From Rubidibacter lacunae KORDI 51-2 (lineage in GTDB: Bacteria; Cyanobacteriota; Cyanobacteriia; Cyanobacteriales; Rubidibacteraceae): a stretch of DNA of 64,000 nt. Position numbers and translations under genes: made by a program. Shown here one piece after another: positions 46,089 to 54,930 of this stretch. Where the stretch lies: NCBI RefSeq assembly GCF_000473895.1, contig NZ_ASSJ01000070.1:62001-126000 (forward strand), read 5' to 3'. Position 1 is the stretch's first letter. Every line of letters begins with the position of its first letter. The notes beneath the pieces are model-generated. The model was not told the origin of the DNA. It saw nothing but the letters and a program-made list of their open reading frames with translations, and did not search any database.

Positions 46089-47225
46089 CTAGGTCGATTG
46101 TGTGCCCACAGCGGCGGCAATTGTATCGAAGTCGCTTGTCTCCAGCCGTTCCGACAGCCCGCCGAGCACCCGGCGTGCCTGCCAGGGACCTTCGTAAATC
46201 CAGCCGGTATAAACCTGCAGCAAACTTGCACCTGCAAGGATCTTTTCCCACGCATCCTCAGCAGTGAAGATACCGCCAACGCCAACGATCGGCAGCGTGC
46301 CCTTGGTTTGTTGGTAGATGAAGCGGACAACCTCCGTTGCTCGATTTCGTAACGGCTGACCGCTAATGCCGCCGGCTTCGTCGTCGACGGATTTGCCCGT
46401 GGCGGTCAGAACCCTGGTCTGCAGGTTATCGCGGCGGACGGTCGTATTTGTTGCAACGATTCCGGCTAACCGGTAAGTCCTTGCCAACTCCAGCACTTCG
46501 GCGATCGCGTCATCGCTCAGATCGGGAGCTATTTTTACCAGCAGGGGTTTAGCGACTTGGTTTTCCTGCTGAACGGCATCGAGCACGCGCGCGAGTTGGG
46601 TGGCATCTTGCAACGTTCGCAACCCCGGCGTATTTGGCGAACTGACGTTGATGACGAAGTAGTCGCCTAGCGATCGCAGCTGCCGGAAACTGGCGGCGTA
46701 GTCCCCTGCTGCGGCCGCCAGCGGCGTAATCTTCGACTTGCCGAGGTTGATGCCTAAGGGAATTGACGGGGAGTCGGGGCGAAACTGCTTTAGGCGCTCG
46801 GCGAGTGCGGCGCAACCGCGATTATTAAAGCCCATGCGGTTGAGGGCCGCGCGATCGCTGGGGAGACGAAACAAGCGGGGTTTTGGATTGCCGGGTTGCG
46901 GGTGCTGGGTCACAGTACCGAGTTCGGCGAACCCGAAGCCAAAGGCGTGCCAGATCCCGGGCGCAATGCCATTTTTGTCGAACCCTGCCGCTAGCCCAAA
47001 TGGATTGGGGAACTGCAATCCCCACAGGGTTTGGGTAAGGCGCTCGTCGCGGTAGCCGAAGGTCCGTTCTAATTGCTCGATTGACCAGCGACCGATGACG
47101 CGATCGTGGTGGCGTTGCAGACGATCGAGCACCTCGAAGCTGCAGTTGTGCAGCCACTCGGGGTCAACCTTGATGCCCGAAAACAAAATCGGCCGTAGCA
47201 AAGACGTATAGAGATCCACTGGCAA
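46089..47225 (-). CDS. pyrD: Dihydroorotate dehydrogenase (quinone), class 2
   Basis: The 378-residue enzyme has the class 2 N-terminal membrane-associating helices (LYTSLLRPILFSGIKVDPE). FMN-binding and catalytic segments follow: PNPFGLAAGFDKNG, FVINVSSPNTPGLR with the catalytic Ser of class 2, and late GISGQPLR and LPIVGVGGIFTAEDA. It oxidises dihydroorotate to orotate in pyrimidine synthesis, passing electrons to quinone. The length is typical of cyanobacterial forms. Confidence 0.96.
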   Translation of the reverse strand: MPVDLYTSLLRPILFSGIKVDPEWLHNCSFEVLDRLQRHHDRVIGRWSIEQLERTFGYRDERLTQTLWGLQFPNPFGLAAGFDKNGIAPGIWHAFGFGFAELGTVTQHPQPGNPKPRLFRLPSDRAALNRMGFNNRGCAALAERLKQFRPDSPSIPLGINLGKSKITPLAAAAGDYAASFRQLRSLGDYFVINVSSPNTPGLRTLQDATQLARVLDAVQQENQVAKPLLVKIAPDLSDDAIAEVLELARTYRLAGIVATNTTVRRDNLQTRVLTATGKSVDDEAGGISGQPLRNRATEVVRFIYQQTKGTLPIVGVGGIFTAEDAWEKILAGASLLQVYTGWIYEGPWQARRVLGGLSERLETSDFDTIAAAVGTQST

Positions 47226-47477
47226 CGATCCACTAAAAGTTCACCGCACTCGGGTTACCATCCGGAGTGTCCCCGACCCGAACGACGGCTCGGCAGAGGG
47301 CGTCAGTTCGCTTCCAGTATGCGGCGATCGCACCGGGAAGATCTCTACACCCCATCCGGAAACCAAAATCTCCCTTAAGCTTCTCTGCGCGAGGCGTTGG
47401 CTCGCCTATGCTCCACGCAGGTGGCTGCGGGCAGATGGACTGTAAACCGATATCGATCCGGCAAGGAAGGTAGCGTG

Positions 47478-48908
47478 ATGCGATCGGCTAGGCAACAGGG
47501 TATACGCACGCGCATTCCCCCGTGGAGCAAGCGCATCCTCGCGCTTGGAGCTGTCTGCATAGCGATCGTCGCAATCCTAGTAACTCAACCGCACTGGGCG
47601 GTGCGCCCGCTCGCTCCGTTCATTTGCCCGAGCGCGATCTACGCCTTCGAGACCGATACCCCCGCGATCGCCCTGACCATTGACGACACGCCTAACGCCG
47701 ATCCAGCAATCACTACAGCGATTTTGGACTTGCTCGCTGCCGAGCACGTCCGCGCGACGTTTTTCGTAATTGCCGATAACATCACCCCTGCCAACCGCCC
47801 GCTCCTCAAGCGCATGGCGACCGAGCATGAGATCGGCAACCACCTTGCTACCGACAACCGCAGCATCGCCCTTGGATCGGCGGCATTTGCTGCCGAAGTC
47901 GAACGGTTCGAAGTTGGTCTAGCCAATTTAAGCCACCCTCGCTGGCTGCGCCCGGGCGGCGGCTTCTGCGATCGGGTCATGGCTGAAATTGCCCGCGATC
48001 GCGGCTACGAGCTCGCCCTTGCCTCCGTTTGGCCTTACGACACCTTCGGTTTACTGTCCCAACGCCGCTGGTTTCCGGCGTTCGCAACCTGGCAACTGGG
48101 GTGGGGCGATCGCTCGGGCGCGATTCTCGTCCTTCATGACGGAGGCAAGCGCGGCGCTCAAACGCTAGCAGTGCTGAAGCAGGTACTCGCACAATTTGAG
48201 GATAATTACCGCTTCGTCACGCTTTCCGACCTCGCTGCGGCAAGTAACAGCAAGGTTGAAGTCGCCACCGAACCCCTTCCCAACTGGTTGGAATTTTACT
48301 ACCGCCGTCTTCTACTAGGGGTCATTACCCCTCCACCGAGCTCGGCGTGGCGCGGGCTGGTCCTTTTCGTTTGGTTGCCCGCCGCGGGCGTCTGGCTGTG
48401 GCTCGGGTTTCGCTCGGGATGGCTGACTGTCGAACTTGCCATTCCTAGAGGCCGCGGGCTTTCCAGCATTGGGTTTTTTCTCTGGACGCCGATCCGCGTT
48501 TTCTTCGTACCGTCCTTTGCTGAGGAATGCCTGATGCGCGGGCTGTTGCTTCCCAGTGCTGCCGAACTCGCTAACGGCGCGATCGCCGCACCGACTGCCG
48601 CGCAACTGTTCGCCCAATGCCTTGGCAGCCTGGCAATTTATGTCTTTTCCCATCCGCTAGTTGGAGCTCTCATCGATCGATTGAGTCGCAACCCGGATTC
48701 AAATTACGGCGCGACGTTCCGGCAGCCCGTCTTCCTCGTATCCGTGGCGGTGCTCGGGAGCGCAAGCACGGTTACTTTTCTCGAAACCCATTCGCTCTGG
48801 CCGCCAGTGCTGATTCACGCACTCGTCGTTTCTATCTGGCTGCTTTTTCTCGGCGGCGATCGACAACTTAATGGCAAGCCTCGGTTCAAGCAAGTGCGAT
48901 CGATTTAG
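47478..48908 (+). CDS. NodB-type polysaccharide deacetylase fused to a CPBP-like membrane protease domain
   Basis: From ATG 47478 (AAGGAAGG seven bases upstream) the protein has 476 residues; the frame is open to 47397. After an N-terminal membrane helix (about 19-36) comes a NodB domain with TIDDTPN (67-73), HEIGNHLATD (117-126), RPGGG and LVLHDGG. The usual third metal ligand, the second His of NHxxxH, is Asp126 here. After about residue 290 come several membrane helices with EECLMR (349-354), matching the EExxxR motif of CPBP/Abi proteases, then VFSHPL and a late LIHALVV. The fusion suggests a cell-wall enzyme tied to intramembrane processing; that is inference. Confidence 0.82.
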   Translation: MRSARQQGIRTRIPPWSKRILALGAVCIAIVAILVTQPHWAVRPLAPFICPSAIYAFETDTPAIALTIDDTPNADPAITTAILDLLAAEHVRATFFVIADNITPANRPLLKRMATEHEIGNHLATDNRSIALGSAAFAAEVERFEVGLANLSHPRWLRPGGGFCDRVMAEIARDRGYELALASVWPYDTFGLLSQRRWFPAFATWQLGWGDRSGAILVLHDGGKRGAQTLAVLKQVLAQFEDNYRFVTLSDLAAASNSKVEVATEPLPNWLEFYYRRLLLGVITPPPSSAWRGLVLFVWLPAAGVWLWLGFRSGWLTVELAIPRGRGLSSIGFFLWTPIRVFFVPSFAEECLMRGLLLPSAAELANGAIAAPTAAQLFAQCLGSLAIYVFSHPLVGALIDRLSRNPDSNYGATFRQPVFLVSVAVLGSASTVTFLETHSLWPPVLIHALVVSIWLLFLGGDRQLNGKPRFKQVRSI

Positions 48909-49151
48909 TCGCCGCATCAGACTGTGCATTAGACTGCGCGCGGAAACCGTCTACACAAGACATAATTCAGCAACCGGTTGCATCTCTTCCAAATCGATCT
49001 TTTTACCGATTGACTGCCGTTACCTTGAAAGCTAGGGCAGTGGTTGGAAAACAATTGATTAGGCTAAAGTGGTAATGACTATGACTATCAACCATCCTTA
49101 ACCCAGGTTGCGAACCGGTGGCAAACGCCAGCGACATTTCAACATCCCGAT
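48909..49151. other. Short intergenic region upstream of the Fur-family gene
   Basis: The region holds the presumptive fur promoter. A TTGGAA-N15-TAAAGT pair near 49045-49071 is possible but weak. TAATGACTATGACTATC at 49073-49089 contains two ATGACT copies that could belong to an operator. Confidence 0.3.
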
Positions 49152-49646
49152 ATGGATAACGCCCGCCCATCCTCCCAAAGTAAAACCGTTCCGGAGCTCG
49201 GCCGCCAGCCGATTCGCACTTTTGAAGCCGCGATCGACCGCTGTCGGGAGTTGGGAATGCGTCTGAGCCGCCAGCGGCGGTCGATCTTGGAGCTATTGTG
49301 GCAAACTGAGGAGCACTTATCGGCCCGCAGTATTTACGATCGCCTCAACCAGCAGGGTCAAGATATCGGACACACGTCGGTTTACCAAAATCTCGAAGCA
49401 CTGTCTAGTCACGGCATTATCGAATGCGTCGAGCGTTGTGACGGTCGCCTCTACGGACACGTCAGCGATGCTCACAGCCACGTCAACTGCACGACCACCG
49501 GTCAGATTTATGACGTCAACGTCGAGTTACCCGCCGAGCTAATCCGCCAAGTCGAAGCACAAACCGGCGTAAAAATTTCCGAGTATCGCGTCGACTTCTA
49601 CGGCAGTACCGTACAAGCAATTGCACCTGACGGCTCCACCCGATAG
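49152..49646 (+). CDS. Fur-family regulator, FurC/PerR-like
   Basis: The 164-residue protein has a Fur winged helix (FEAAIDRCRELGMRLSRQRRSILELLW, then HLSARSIYDRLNQ and TSVYQNLEALSSHGII). The dimerisation part contains HVSDAHSHVNC. The structural zinc site of most Fur proteins, two CxxC pairs, is absent; only isolated cysteines occur. In its N-terminal helix and YQNLEALSS segment it resembles what I recall of Anabaena FurC (PerR), a peroxide-responsive regulator. The assignment among Fur, Zur and PerR is therefore moderate. Confidence 0.82.
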   Translation: MDNARPSSQSKTVPELGRQPIRTFEAAIDRCRELGMRLSRQRRSILELLWQTEEHLSARSIYDRLNQQGQDIGHTSVYQNLEALSSHGIIECVERCDGRLYGHVSDAHSHVNCTTTGQIYDVNVELPAELIRQVEAQTGVKISEYRVDFYGSTVQAIAPDGSTR

Positions 49647-49710
49647 CGCTTGCCTCCGCACCTGCCTCAGTCCGGTTGAGCGAGCAATTGGCATTTGTTT
49701 ACCCAAAGCT

Positions 49711-49750
49711 AGGAGAACCCGTTGCCCGCAGTGCTTTGAAGAGTTCTCCT
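49711..49750. terminator. Stem-loop between the Fur-family gene and the convergent desaturase gene
   Basis: AGGAGAAC (49711-49718) pairs with GTTCTCCT (49743-49750) around a 24-base loop, followed on the plus strand by ATTTGTTTT. It lies 65 bases after the fur stop and touches the desaturase stop codon, so it could end both transcripts. Confidence 0.55.
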
Positions 49751-50798
49751 ATTTGTTTTCGCGATCGCGCAGTCGGAGTTCGACCTCGGCAACGCGCACG
49801 AGACGCTGGCTTTCTGCATCCCACAATCCGAGATGGGCGCAGCTTGCGAAGCTCTCTCGCAGGGAAATGTGACGGACGTTGCGCAGCTCGGCATGCGCAG
49901 CAAAGCATTTCGCGATCCGATAATTGGGCACGCGGCTGCAGGCGTGATGAATGTGGTGGATGTTGTTGTAGAGCGCGCACCACTCTAACACCTGCGGGAG
50001 CGCATAGTACGAGCAGCTTTCCAGGCACGCCGTTGCATAATCCCAACGTTCCGATGGCTGCAGAGACGTGTCTTCATATACGTGCTGGATATAAAAGATC
50101 CAGACGCCCGCCGCTGACGTGAAAACAACAATTGGCAACTGCACGAGTAGGAAACTTTGAACGCCCACGATCGCTATCATCATCGCCCACAGCAACGCAA
50201 TCGCGAGGTTAGTGTTGCGGACGTTTCGGCGCTCTTTCAACCAATCGCGCGGGATGTGGTAGGTCAGACGTTGGAGCACGAGAAACTTTATTGTGGAGCC
50301 GAGCCCGAACATGATAAAGGGGTTTTGGTATAGCCGATAGCGCCATCGCGCGCCCGTGGTCATGCGCTCGTATTCGGCAACTGTTTTAATCGTGATGTAC
50401 CCCATCTCTCGATAGTCGAGGTTGCTGACATGGGCGTGGTGGTAGGCGTGAGATCGCTTCCAGTAGTGATAGGGCGTGATCGTCAGGACGCTACAAACCA
50501 AACCCAGCGTTTCGTTCGCGATCTTCGAGCGAAAAAATGAGTTGTGTCCGCAGTCGTGCTGGATGCCGAAAACGCGTAACAAACAACCCGATGCAGCAAT
50601 CGTATAGAGCAGAGTTAGCCCGTATGCCAGTGGGAACGTCAAGCGCAAGCTGGCGATGGCGAGCAGCCAAAATACTGCAAATGGTAATAGGGTGTTGGCA
50701 ACTTGCAGCCAAGCGGCCCGATCGTCTGGCTGTCCGTAGGTAGCAAGGAGCGCGCCAATCTCGCGTTGAACTTCAGGAATAGCGGTGGTGCCAGTCAT
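49749..50798 (-). CDS. Membrane fatty acid desaturase (DesA-like)
   Basis: The protein has 349 residues from ATG 50798 (MTGTTAIPEVQREIGALLA); the frame is open to 50864, but the extra residues are encoded by the homopolymer tract and look artificial. It has the three His boxes of acyl-lipid desaturases: HDCGHNSFF, HAYHHAHV and HHIHH in NNIHHIHHACSRVPNYRI. Hydrophobic helices flank them. The enzyme would introduce a double bond into membrane lipid acyl chains using a di-iron centre and ferredoxin. The position of the double bond cannot be told. The C-terminal tail is longer than needed. Confidence 0.9.
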   Translation of the reverse strand: MTGTTAIPEVQREIGALLATYGQPDDRAAWLQVANTLLPFAVFWLLAIASLRLTFPLAYGLTLLYTIAASGCLLRVFGIQHDCGHNSFFRSKIANETLGLVCSVLTITPYHYWKRSHAYHHAHVSNLDYREMGYITIKTVAEYERMTTGARWRYRLYQNPFIMFGLGSTIKFLVLQRLTYHIPRDWLKERRNVRNTNLAIALLWAMMIAIVGVQSFLLVQLPIVVFTSAAGVWIFYIQHVYEDTSLQPSERWDYATACLESCSYYALPQVLEWCALYNNIHHIHHACSRVPNYRIAKCFAAHAELRNVRHISLRESFASCAHLGLWDAESQRLVRVAEVELRLRDRENK

Positions 50799-50810
50799 CG
50801 TCTCGGGGAT

Positions 50811-50822
50811 GGGGGGGGGGGG
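50811..50822. repeat. 12-base G/C homopolymer tract ahead of the desaturase start
   Basis: Twelve consecutive G on the plus strand (C on the coding strand) end 13 bases upstream of ATG 50798. Homopolymers of this length slip readily during replication and could change leader structure, or the frame if an upstream start is used. Confidence 0.85.
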
Positions 50823-50976
50823 CAGCAGCAGTCGAGCTGGGTGGAGATCGCACGACCTTAACATTACTTAACATACCACCCAGAAATCTCCTCTAGGGCA
50901 GCCGCTGCAAGCAATCGCTGCAAGGGTATGATGAGGTCGCCCTTGGTGTTATCTCAAGAAGTACGCGATCGCTGCG

Positions 50977-51762
50977 ATGTTTTTGTTTCTATCAAAGCTG
51001 TTGCCGCTATTCGTGTATCCGGTGGGTCTGGCCTGCGTGCTCTTGGGAACCACCCTGCTGCTTGCGTGGTTCAAGTCGCGTTGGCTGCCGGTACCGGTTG
51101 CGCTGGCACTGGTGGTGTTATTGCTGGGCGGCAATACATGGGTTAGCACGGCGTTGGTGCGTTCCCTGGAATGGCAATACGAGCCGCTGCTCGAACCCCC
51201 CATTGTCGACGCGATCGTGGTGCTGGGCGGCGCGCTCAAGGGGAGTCCCGTGCCAGGGACTAGTTACGATCTGACCGATCGCAGCGATCGCATCTTGTAC
51301 GGCGCGCAGCTTTATCGAGCGGGCAGAGCTCCAACGATCGTCGTCTCTGGCGGCAGGATTGCATGGCGTGGCAATTCGATTCCGGAGTCGCACGATATTG
51401 TGGCTTTATTGAGTGCGTTGGGCGTGCCCACGAGTGCTGTCATCGAGGAGCCCGAATCCCTTAATACCCACGACAATGCTGTTTATACGGGTCGTATACT
51501 CGAAGCTCGTAACATCGAGCGCGTGCTGCTGGTGACCTCTGCCGCACATATGCCGCGCGCCGTCGGCACATTTCGCAAGCAGGGCATCGATGTCATTCCC
51601 GCGCCGACGGACTTCAACGTCGATCGATCGCCGTTGCCACCGGCAAGTCTTCGCGAAGCATTGCTGGCAACGCTACCCGATGCAACATACCTGGCTGCAA
51701 CCACAGGGGCGATGAAAGAATACTTAGGGGCAATTATCTACCGGTTGCTCGGTTGGTTGTAG
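50977..51762 (+). CDS. YdcF/ElyC-like DUF218 membrane protein
   Basis: The 261-residue protein has two N-terminal membrane helices (FLFLSKLLPLFVYPVGLACVLLG and PVPVALALVVLLLGG). A DUF218 domain follows, with DAIVVLGGAL, TIVVSGG, EEPESLNTHDNA and VLLVTSAAHMPRA. ElyC of this family affects envelope and peptidoglycan precursor metabolism in E. coli; others are of unknown function. It is divergent from the desaturase gene, so the homopolymer also lies in its upstream region. Confidence 0.88.
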   Translation: MFLFLSKLLPLFVYPVGLACVLLGTTLLLAWFKSRWLPVPVALALVVLLLGGNTWVSTALVRSLEWQYEPLLEPPIVDAIVVLGGALKGSPVPGTSYDLTDRSDRILYGAQLYRAGRAPTIVVSGGRIAWRGNSIPESHDIVALLSALGVPTSAVIEEPESLNTHDNAVYTGRILEARNIERVLLVTSAAHMPRAVGTFRKQGIDVIPAPTDFNVDRSPLPPASLREALLATLPDATYLAATTGAMKEYLGAIIYRLLGWL

Positions 51763-52115
51763 CGGTGGCGATCGCGTTAGTTCGGGAACGCAAACAGGGC
51801 GGTCTTTTCTATGGAAGAGCTTATAGAGAGCAGGACTTACGCAAAGCCATCACGAATGATGGATTGTCGTTTGAGTTGCTCGTTTCGGTGGTCGGGTAGC
51901 AAACCTTACTTCAGCTGATACACCGTTTGCCCAGTTCAATCAACAATCTCCTTCAACCGCACCCATCCAGCAGGGCGCAAGCAATACTGAATATGTTTTC
52001 TTATGTTTCTGTTCTTTGCTAGCGTCAATCGCGGCTAAAACACCGACTCAAGATTTCGCCAATCGCTCCTTGCTCGCTCCATCGGCATACATTAGCTAAT
52101 CCCAATTACCAAAAT
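51763..52115. other. Intergenic region with an IS-end-like sequence
   Basis: CAGGACTTACGCAAAG near 51833-51848 resembles a sequence often seen at the ends of cyanobacterial insertion sequences. No transposase frame or second end is visible, so it may be a remnant or coincidence. Nothing else is recognised. Confidence 0.3.
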
Positions 52116-53009
52116 TCACCCCCCATCGCTTGTAACTGCGGTCGGTGTGTCGTAATAGAGCGTAGTACTGGAATCATGCAGCGCTGACTGGGTGCGGCAG
52201 CCGGCAACACCATCGGCAACCAAGCCGCGGTCGCTTTGAAACGCCTCGACTGCCTCCTGTGTCCCCAAACCGTAGATACCGTCGGGTCGATCTTTGAGGT
52301 AACCCAAGGTTTGCAGTCGGTTTTGCAAGGTTGCTACAGACTCCCCACGACTGCCGCGTCGGAGCAACTTGTTGCAAATAAAGCGCGCGGTTTCGGCGCG
52401 ATCGCCTTCGTCGAGTACTACTACTGCCGGAGTTTCTGGAACGTCTGCTATGGAAGGCAAGGTTTGCTTTATGCGCTTGACACCCAAGAAACCAGCAGAA
52501 AAACACGCAATGGCAACCCCGACGTAGCCCAGACTCCAAGGCCAAGTTCTTTCAGTTGCGGGAGCGCTCATGCCAGCTCCACGCTTGGAGACGCGCTTCG
52601 ATTCGTTACGCGGGTAATACTGACCGCTCGGCGTACGCCCCAAGGTTTTGGGATCGTTCACCAAGATATGCCCCCTCTGTCGGAAACGCTCAAACCAATA
52701 CCACTCGCGCAGAGCCAGTTGGCGATCGCTAGATTTGGGTAGCAACTCCAGCACGGAAACCTTGGCGCGACCGATGTCGATAATGATGCTCGATCGGCAC
52801 GCGGAGTTGTTGAGATGTTGGCGAAGGCGCTGGCGGATATTATCGCTCAACCCGATATAGCTCACCCGCCCGCGATAAATCCGGTAAATGCCACGTGCGG
52901 CGGGAAGCGCTTCAAGATCGATCGCCATGGGTGTTTGAGAAGGTGCTGTGACTTCAAGGACTCCAACTGCATGTTGCCGGATAGAGCCCGAGCTGGGTTC
53001 AGCTGACAT
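52116..53009 (-). CDS. GIY-YIG nuclease domain fused through a membrane segment to a peptidoglycan-binding domain
   Basis: The frame encodes 297 residues from ATG 53009 (a TTG at 53018 adds three; ATG 52928 is also possible). Numbering from 53018, the N-terminal domain has GIY at 43-45, YIG at 54-56, Arg residues at 62-66, Glu at 105 and 110, and Asn121, which matches the full set of GIY-YIG catalytic positions. One hydrophobic helix spans about 159-180. Residues 218-280 form a PG_binding_1 domain (LLRRGSRGESVATLQNRLQTLGYL, then FQSDRGLVADGVAG). The predicted topology puts the nuclease inside and the wall-binding domain outside. I know of no described system with this design. Confidence 0.85.
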   Translation of the reverse strand: MSAEPSSGSIRQHAVGVLEVTAPSQTPMAIDLEALPAARGIYRIYRGRVSYIGLSDNIRQRLRQHLNNSACRSSIIIDIGRAKVSVLELLPKSSDRQLALREWYWFERFRQRGHILVNDPKTLGRTPSGQYYPRNESKRVSKRGAGMSAPATERTWPWSLGYVGVAIACFSAGFLGVKRIKQTLPSIADVPETPAVVVLDEGDRAETARFICNKLLRRGSRGESVATLQNRLQTLGYLKDRPDGIYGLGTQEAVEAFQSDRGLVADGVAGCRTQSALHDSSTTLYYDTPTAVTSDGG

Positions 53010-53396
53010 TAACGACAATTCAGTACCGGCACGAGGGCCCTGCCTGCAAAACTCGTCTACCGAAGCGGACGCTTCACTCAGATCGAGATCGAGAAACGCC
53101 AGCGGAGTCTTGTTTCCAGATTACGTCAAACCCGTCTTTACACACCAAATCTAGAGCGGGACTCATCCAGCGCCAGCCTCGAGACCGATCGGTGCAGGTT
53201 TATTGTGGGGACGGCACAAGCGAGCTCCCCCCGATAGAAAATGGGTCGCTTCAGATTGGGTCGGGGGGAAGACCATGCAGTTAGCAACACAAGGCGATTG
53301 ACAACATAAGTTCCGCCGGTCCGATCCACAACAGTGAGGGTTTCAAAGCAAAACACCCCCTCATCAACTGTTTTCCCACTTTGTGCCCCTTGTCAG
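53010..53396. other. Intergenic region upstream of the GIY-YIG gene
   Basis: The region holds a 72-codon leftward frame (53138-53356, GTG start, beginning FCFETLTVVDRTGGTYVV) that could be a small gene but has no recognised motif or clear ribosome binding site. Nothing else was found. Confidence 0.3.
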
Positions 53397-54446
53397 TCAA
53401 CTCCGCCACTTGAGCACTTGCGTTTTCACTGGGTTTACGAAGGGACGCTGTTCGGCGATCGCGCGATTGTGTTCGGCTTTAATCTGGAAGTACCAACGGG
53501 CTTGGGTATCGGCATCTTTAACTAACAGTAAAGCCGGATCGAACTTGAGCCTGGTTTGCTGATCGATCAACATCTGACGATCTTGTTGGAGGAACGCACG
53601 CGTCAGCGGCAACAAGATTGGTTTGAGCAGACCGAACCAAGGAATTGTGGTGTAAAACAGGGTCGTTACTTCTGTTTCCTCCTCCGAGATCGGGGTAATC
53701 GTTGTTAGGTTGCAAATATGGTTTTGCTGCGTAATGACTTGCTCGACACGAATCCCCGGAAGCTGGAAATCGATCTCTACTTCTGGTTCTCGACCGGCGA
53801 TTTGGTAGACGAGATTGTTGCGTTGCAAGCGATGGCGGCGCATCGTAAAACCGCGAGGTCTAGGATCGAACGTCTTTACTTCATCAGCCAAGGTCGGGTC
53901 CGCACGCCACCACCATGATCGGTGTACGAACGGAACGTGTGCGGGGTCCATGAGACCGACAACAGCATGATCCACCGCACAGGGAAACCGCATGACGGCT
54001 AAAGCTTGAAATGAGCGATCGCCAAAGTGTGGGACTTGAGGCGCTGGCATCTCTGGGATTGCCTCGCCCTTAGCGGAAGATGGCATGTAAATCCAGATAT
54101 TGCCCTGAGTTTCTCTAACCGGATACGCGCGAACTCGGAAGCGCTGCAAGTCAGTGTCCTGGTCCTCAAGGAGTGCTGGAATTGCCGTGCATCGTCCTTG
54201 CGGATCGAAGCGCCAGCCGTGATAGCAACATTCGATTTCCAGACCGGTGAAGCGACCTTTACTGAGAGGAACGGCGCGATGAGGACAGATATCGCGGAGG
54301 GCAAAAGCCTTGCCCGCGCGATCGCGTCCGAAGAGAATAGGTTCGTTGAGGAGGGTTTTAGCTAGAGTTTTGCCCGATCTTAATTGGTGGCTCGGTAGAG
54401 CGTAGTACCACAGGTCTCGCAGGAATGGTTGGTTCTTTTTCTCCAT
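53397..54446 (-). CDS. Rieske non-haem iron oxygenase (pheophorbide a oxygenase-like group)
   Basis: The 349-residue enzyme has a Rieske [2Fe-2S] site CPHRAVPLSKGR then CCYHGWRFD. The mononuclear iron site is DHAVVGLMDPAHVPFVH, and a later Asp may complete it. Rieske oxygenases of this size in cyanobacteria belong to a group related to plant pheophorbide a oxygenase and ring-hydroxylating alpha subunits; the substrate is not clear from sequence. No partner reductase is adjacent, though a ferredoxin is encoded about 1 kb away. The start ATG 54446 gives MEKKNQPFLRDLWYYALPS, a good family N-terminus. Confidence 0.9.
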   Translation of the reverse strand: MEKKNQPFLRDLWYYALPSHQLRSGKTLAKTLLNEPILFGRDRAGKAFALRDICPHRAVPLSKGRFTGLEIECCYHGWRFDPQGRCTAIPALLEDQDTDLQRFRVRAYPVRETQGNIWIYMPSSAKGEAIPEMPAPQVPHFGDRSFQALAVMRFPCAVDHAVVGLMDPAHVPFVHRSWWWRADPTLADEVKTFDPRPRGFTMRRHRLQRNNLVYQIAGREPEVEIDFQLPGIRVEQVITQQNHICNLTTITPISEEETEVTTLFYTTIPWFGLLKPILLPLTRAFLQQDRQMLIDQQTRLKFDPALLLVKDADTQARWYFQIKAEHNRAIAEQRPFVNPVKTQVLKWRS

Positions 54447-54930
54447 GTACGCTGACGCTCTCTGAAGAGGAAATAATAGTTCAACCGTCTTTCGACGAAC
54501 AAATAGCTGCGTTCGTGGTCTGCCCCACCCGTGACTAGGAGATGTAGTGTATAAACGAGCTCTTTAAAAAATTCAGTCGTTGCGATCTCTTCCCTGACGC
54601 GATCCTCCCTGACTTGGATGTGGGGCATTTTCAACTGGTGTTCGATCTGCCCTCTAACAATTTCCCTTAATAAAAATACGCTTTCCCTTATTAAAATACG
54701 CTTTGCAGGTGGTTGAGATTGTTGAGCTGGGGCACGGATTTGCGCGTGCAGTGCATGTTCCTGTGCTGGAAGATGGATTTTCGCACCCTTCAGGTTGGAT
54801 TATAAAGGTGCCCTGCCCTATAAACCCAAAACCATCGATCTGGTTCGAGACGTGCGGCGACTGCCCTTAGCGACGCTTTTAGGCATACCAGCCCGAAGCG
54901 CGCCCCGAAACCTTCTTCAGCTTCGTTAGC
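54447..54930. other. Region with a direct repeat and possible gene fragments
   Basis: Two near-copies of TTTCCCTTAATAAAAATACGC lie at 54661-54681 and 54682-54701. From there a rightward frame of about 70 codons (including VVEIVELGHGFARAVHVPV and WIIKVPCPINPKPSIWF) reaches a stop near 54870. A second frame opens at once and runs into the 54931 ORF. The pattern suggests a decayed gene, but the family is unknown. Confidence 0.3.
54661..54704. repeat. Two tandem 20-21 bp direct repeats
   Basis: TTTCCCTTAATAAAAATACGC is followed directly by TTTCCCTTATTAAAATACGC; the two differ by one base change and one length difference. Confidence 0.75.

Noticed and set aside
54380-54634. Leftward 84-codon frame ahead of the Rieske oxygenase gene
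   Set aside because: It overlaps the oxygenase start in a different frame and shows no recognisable domain; the two late cysteines are not enough.
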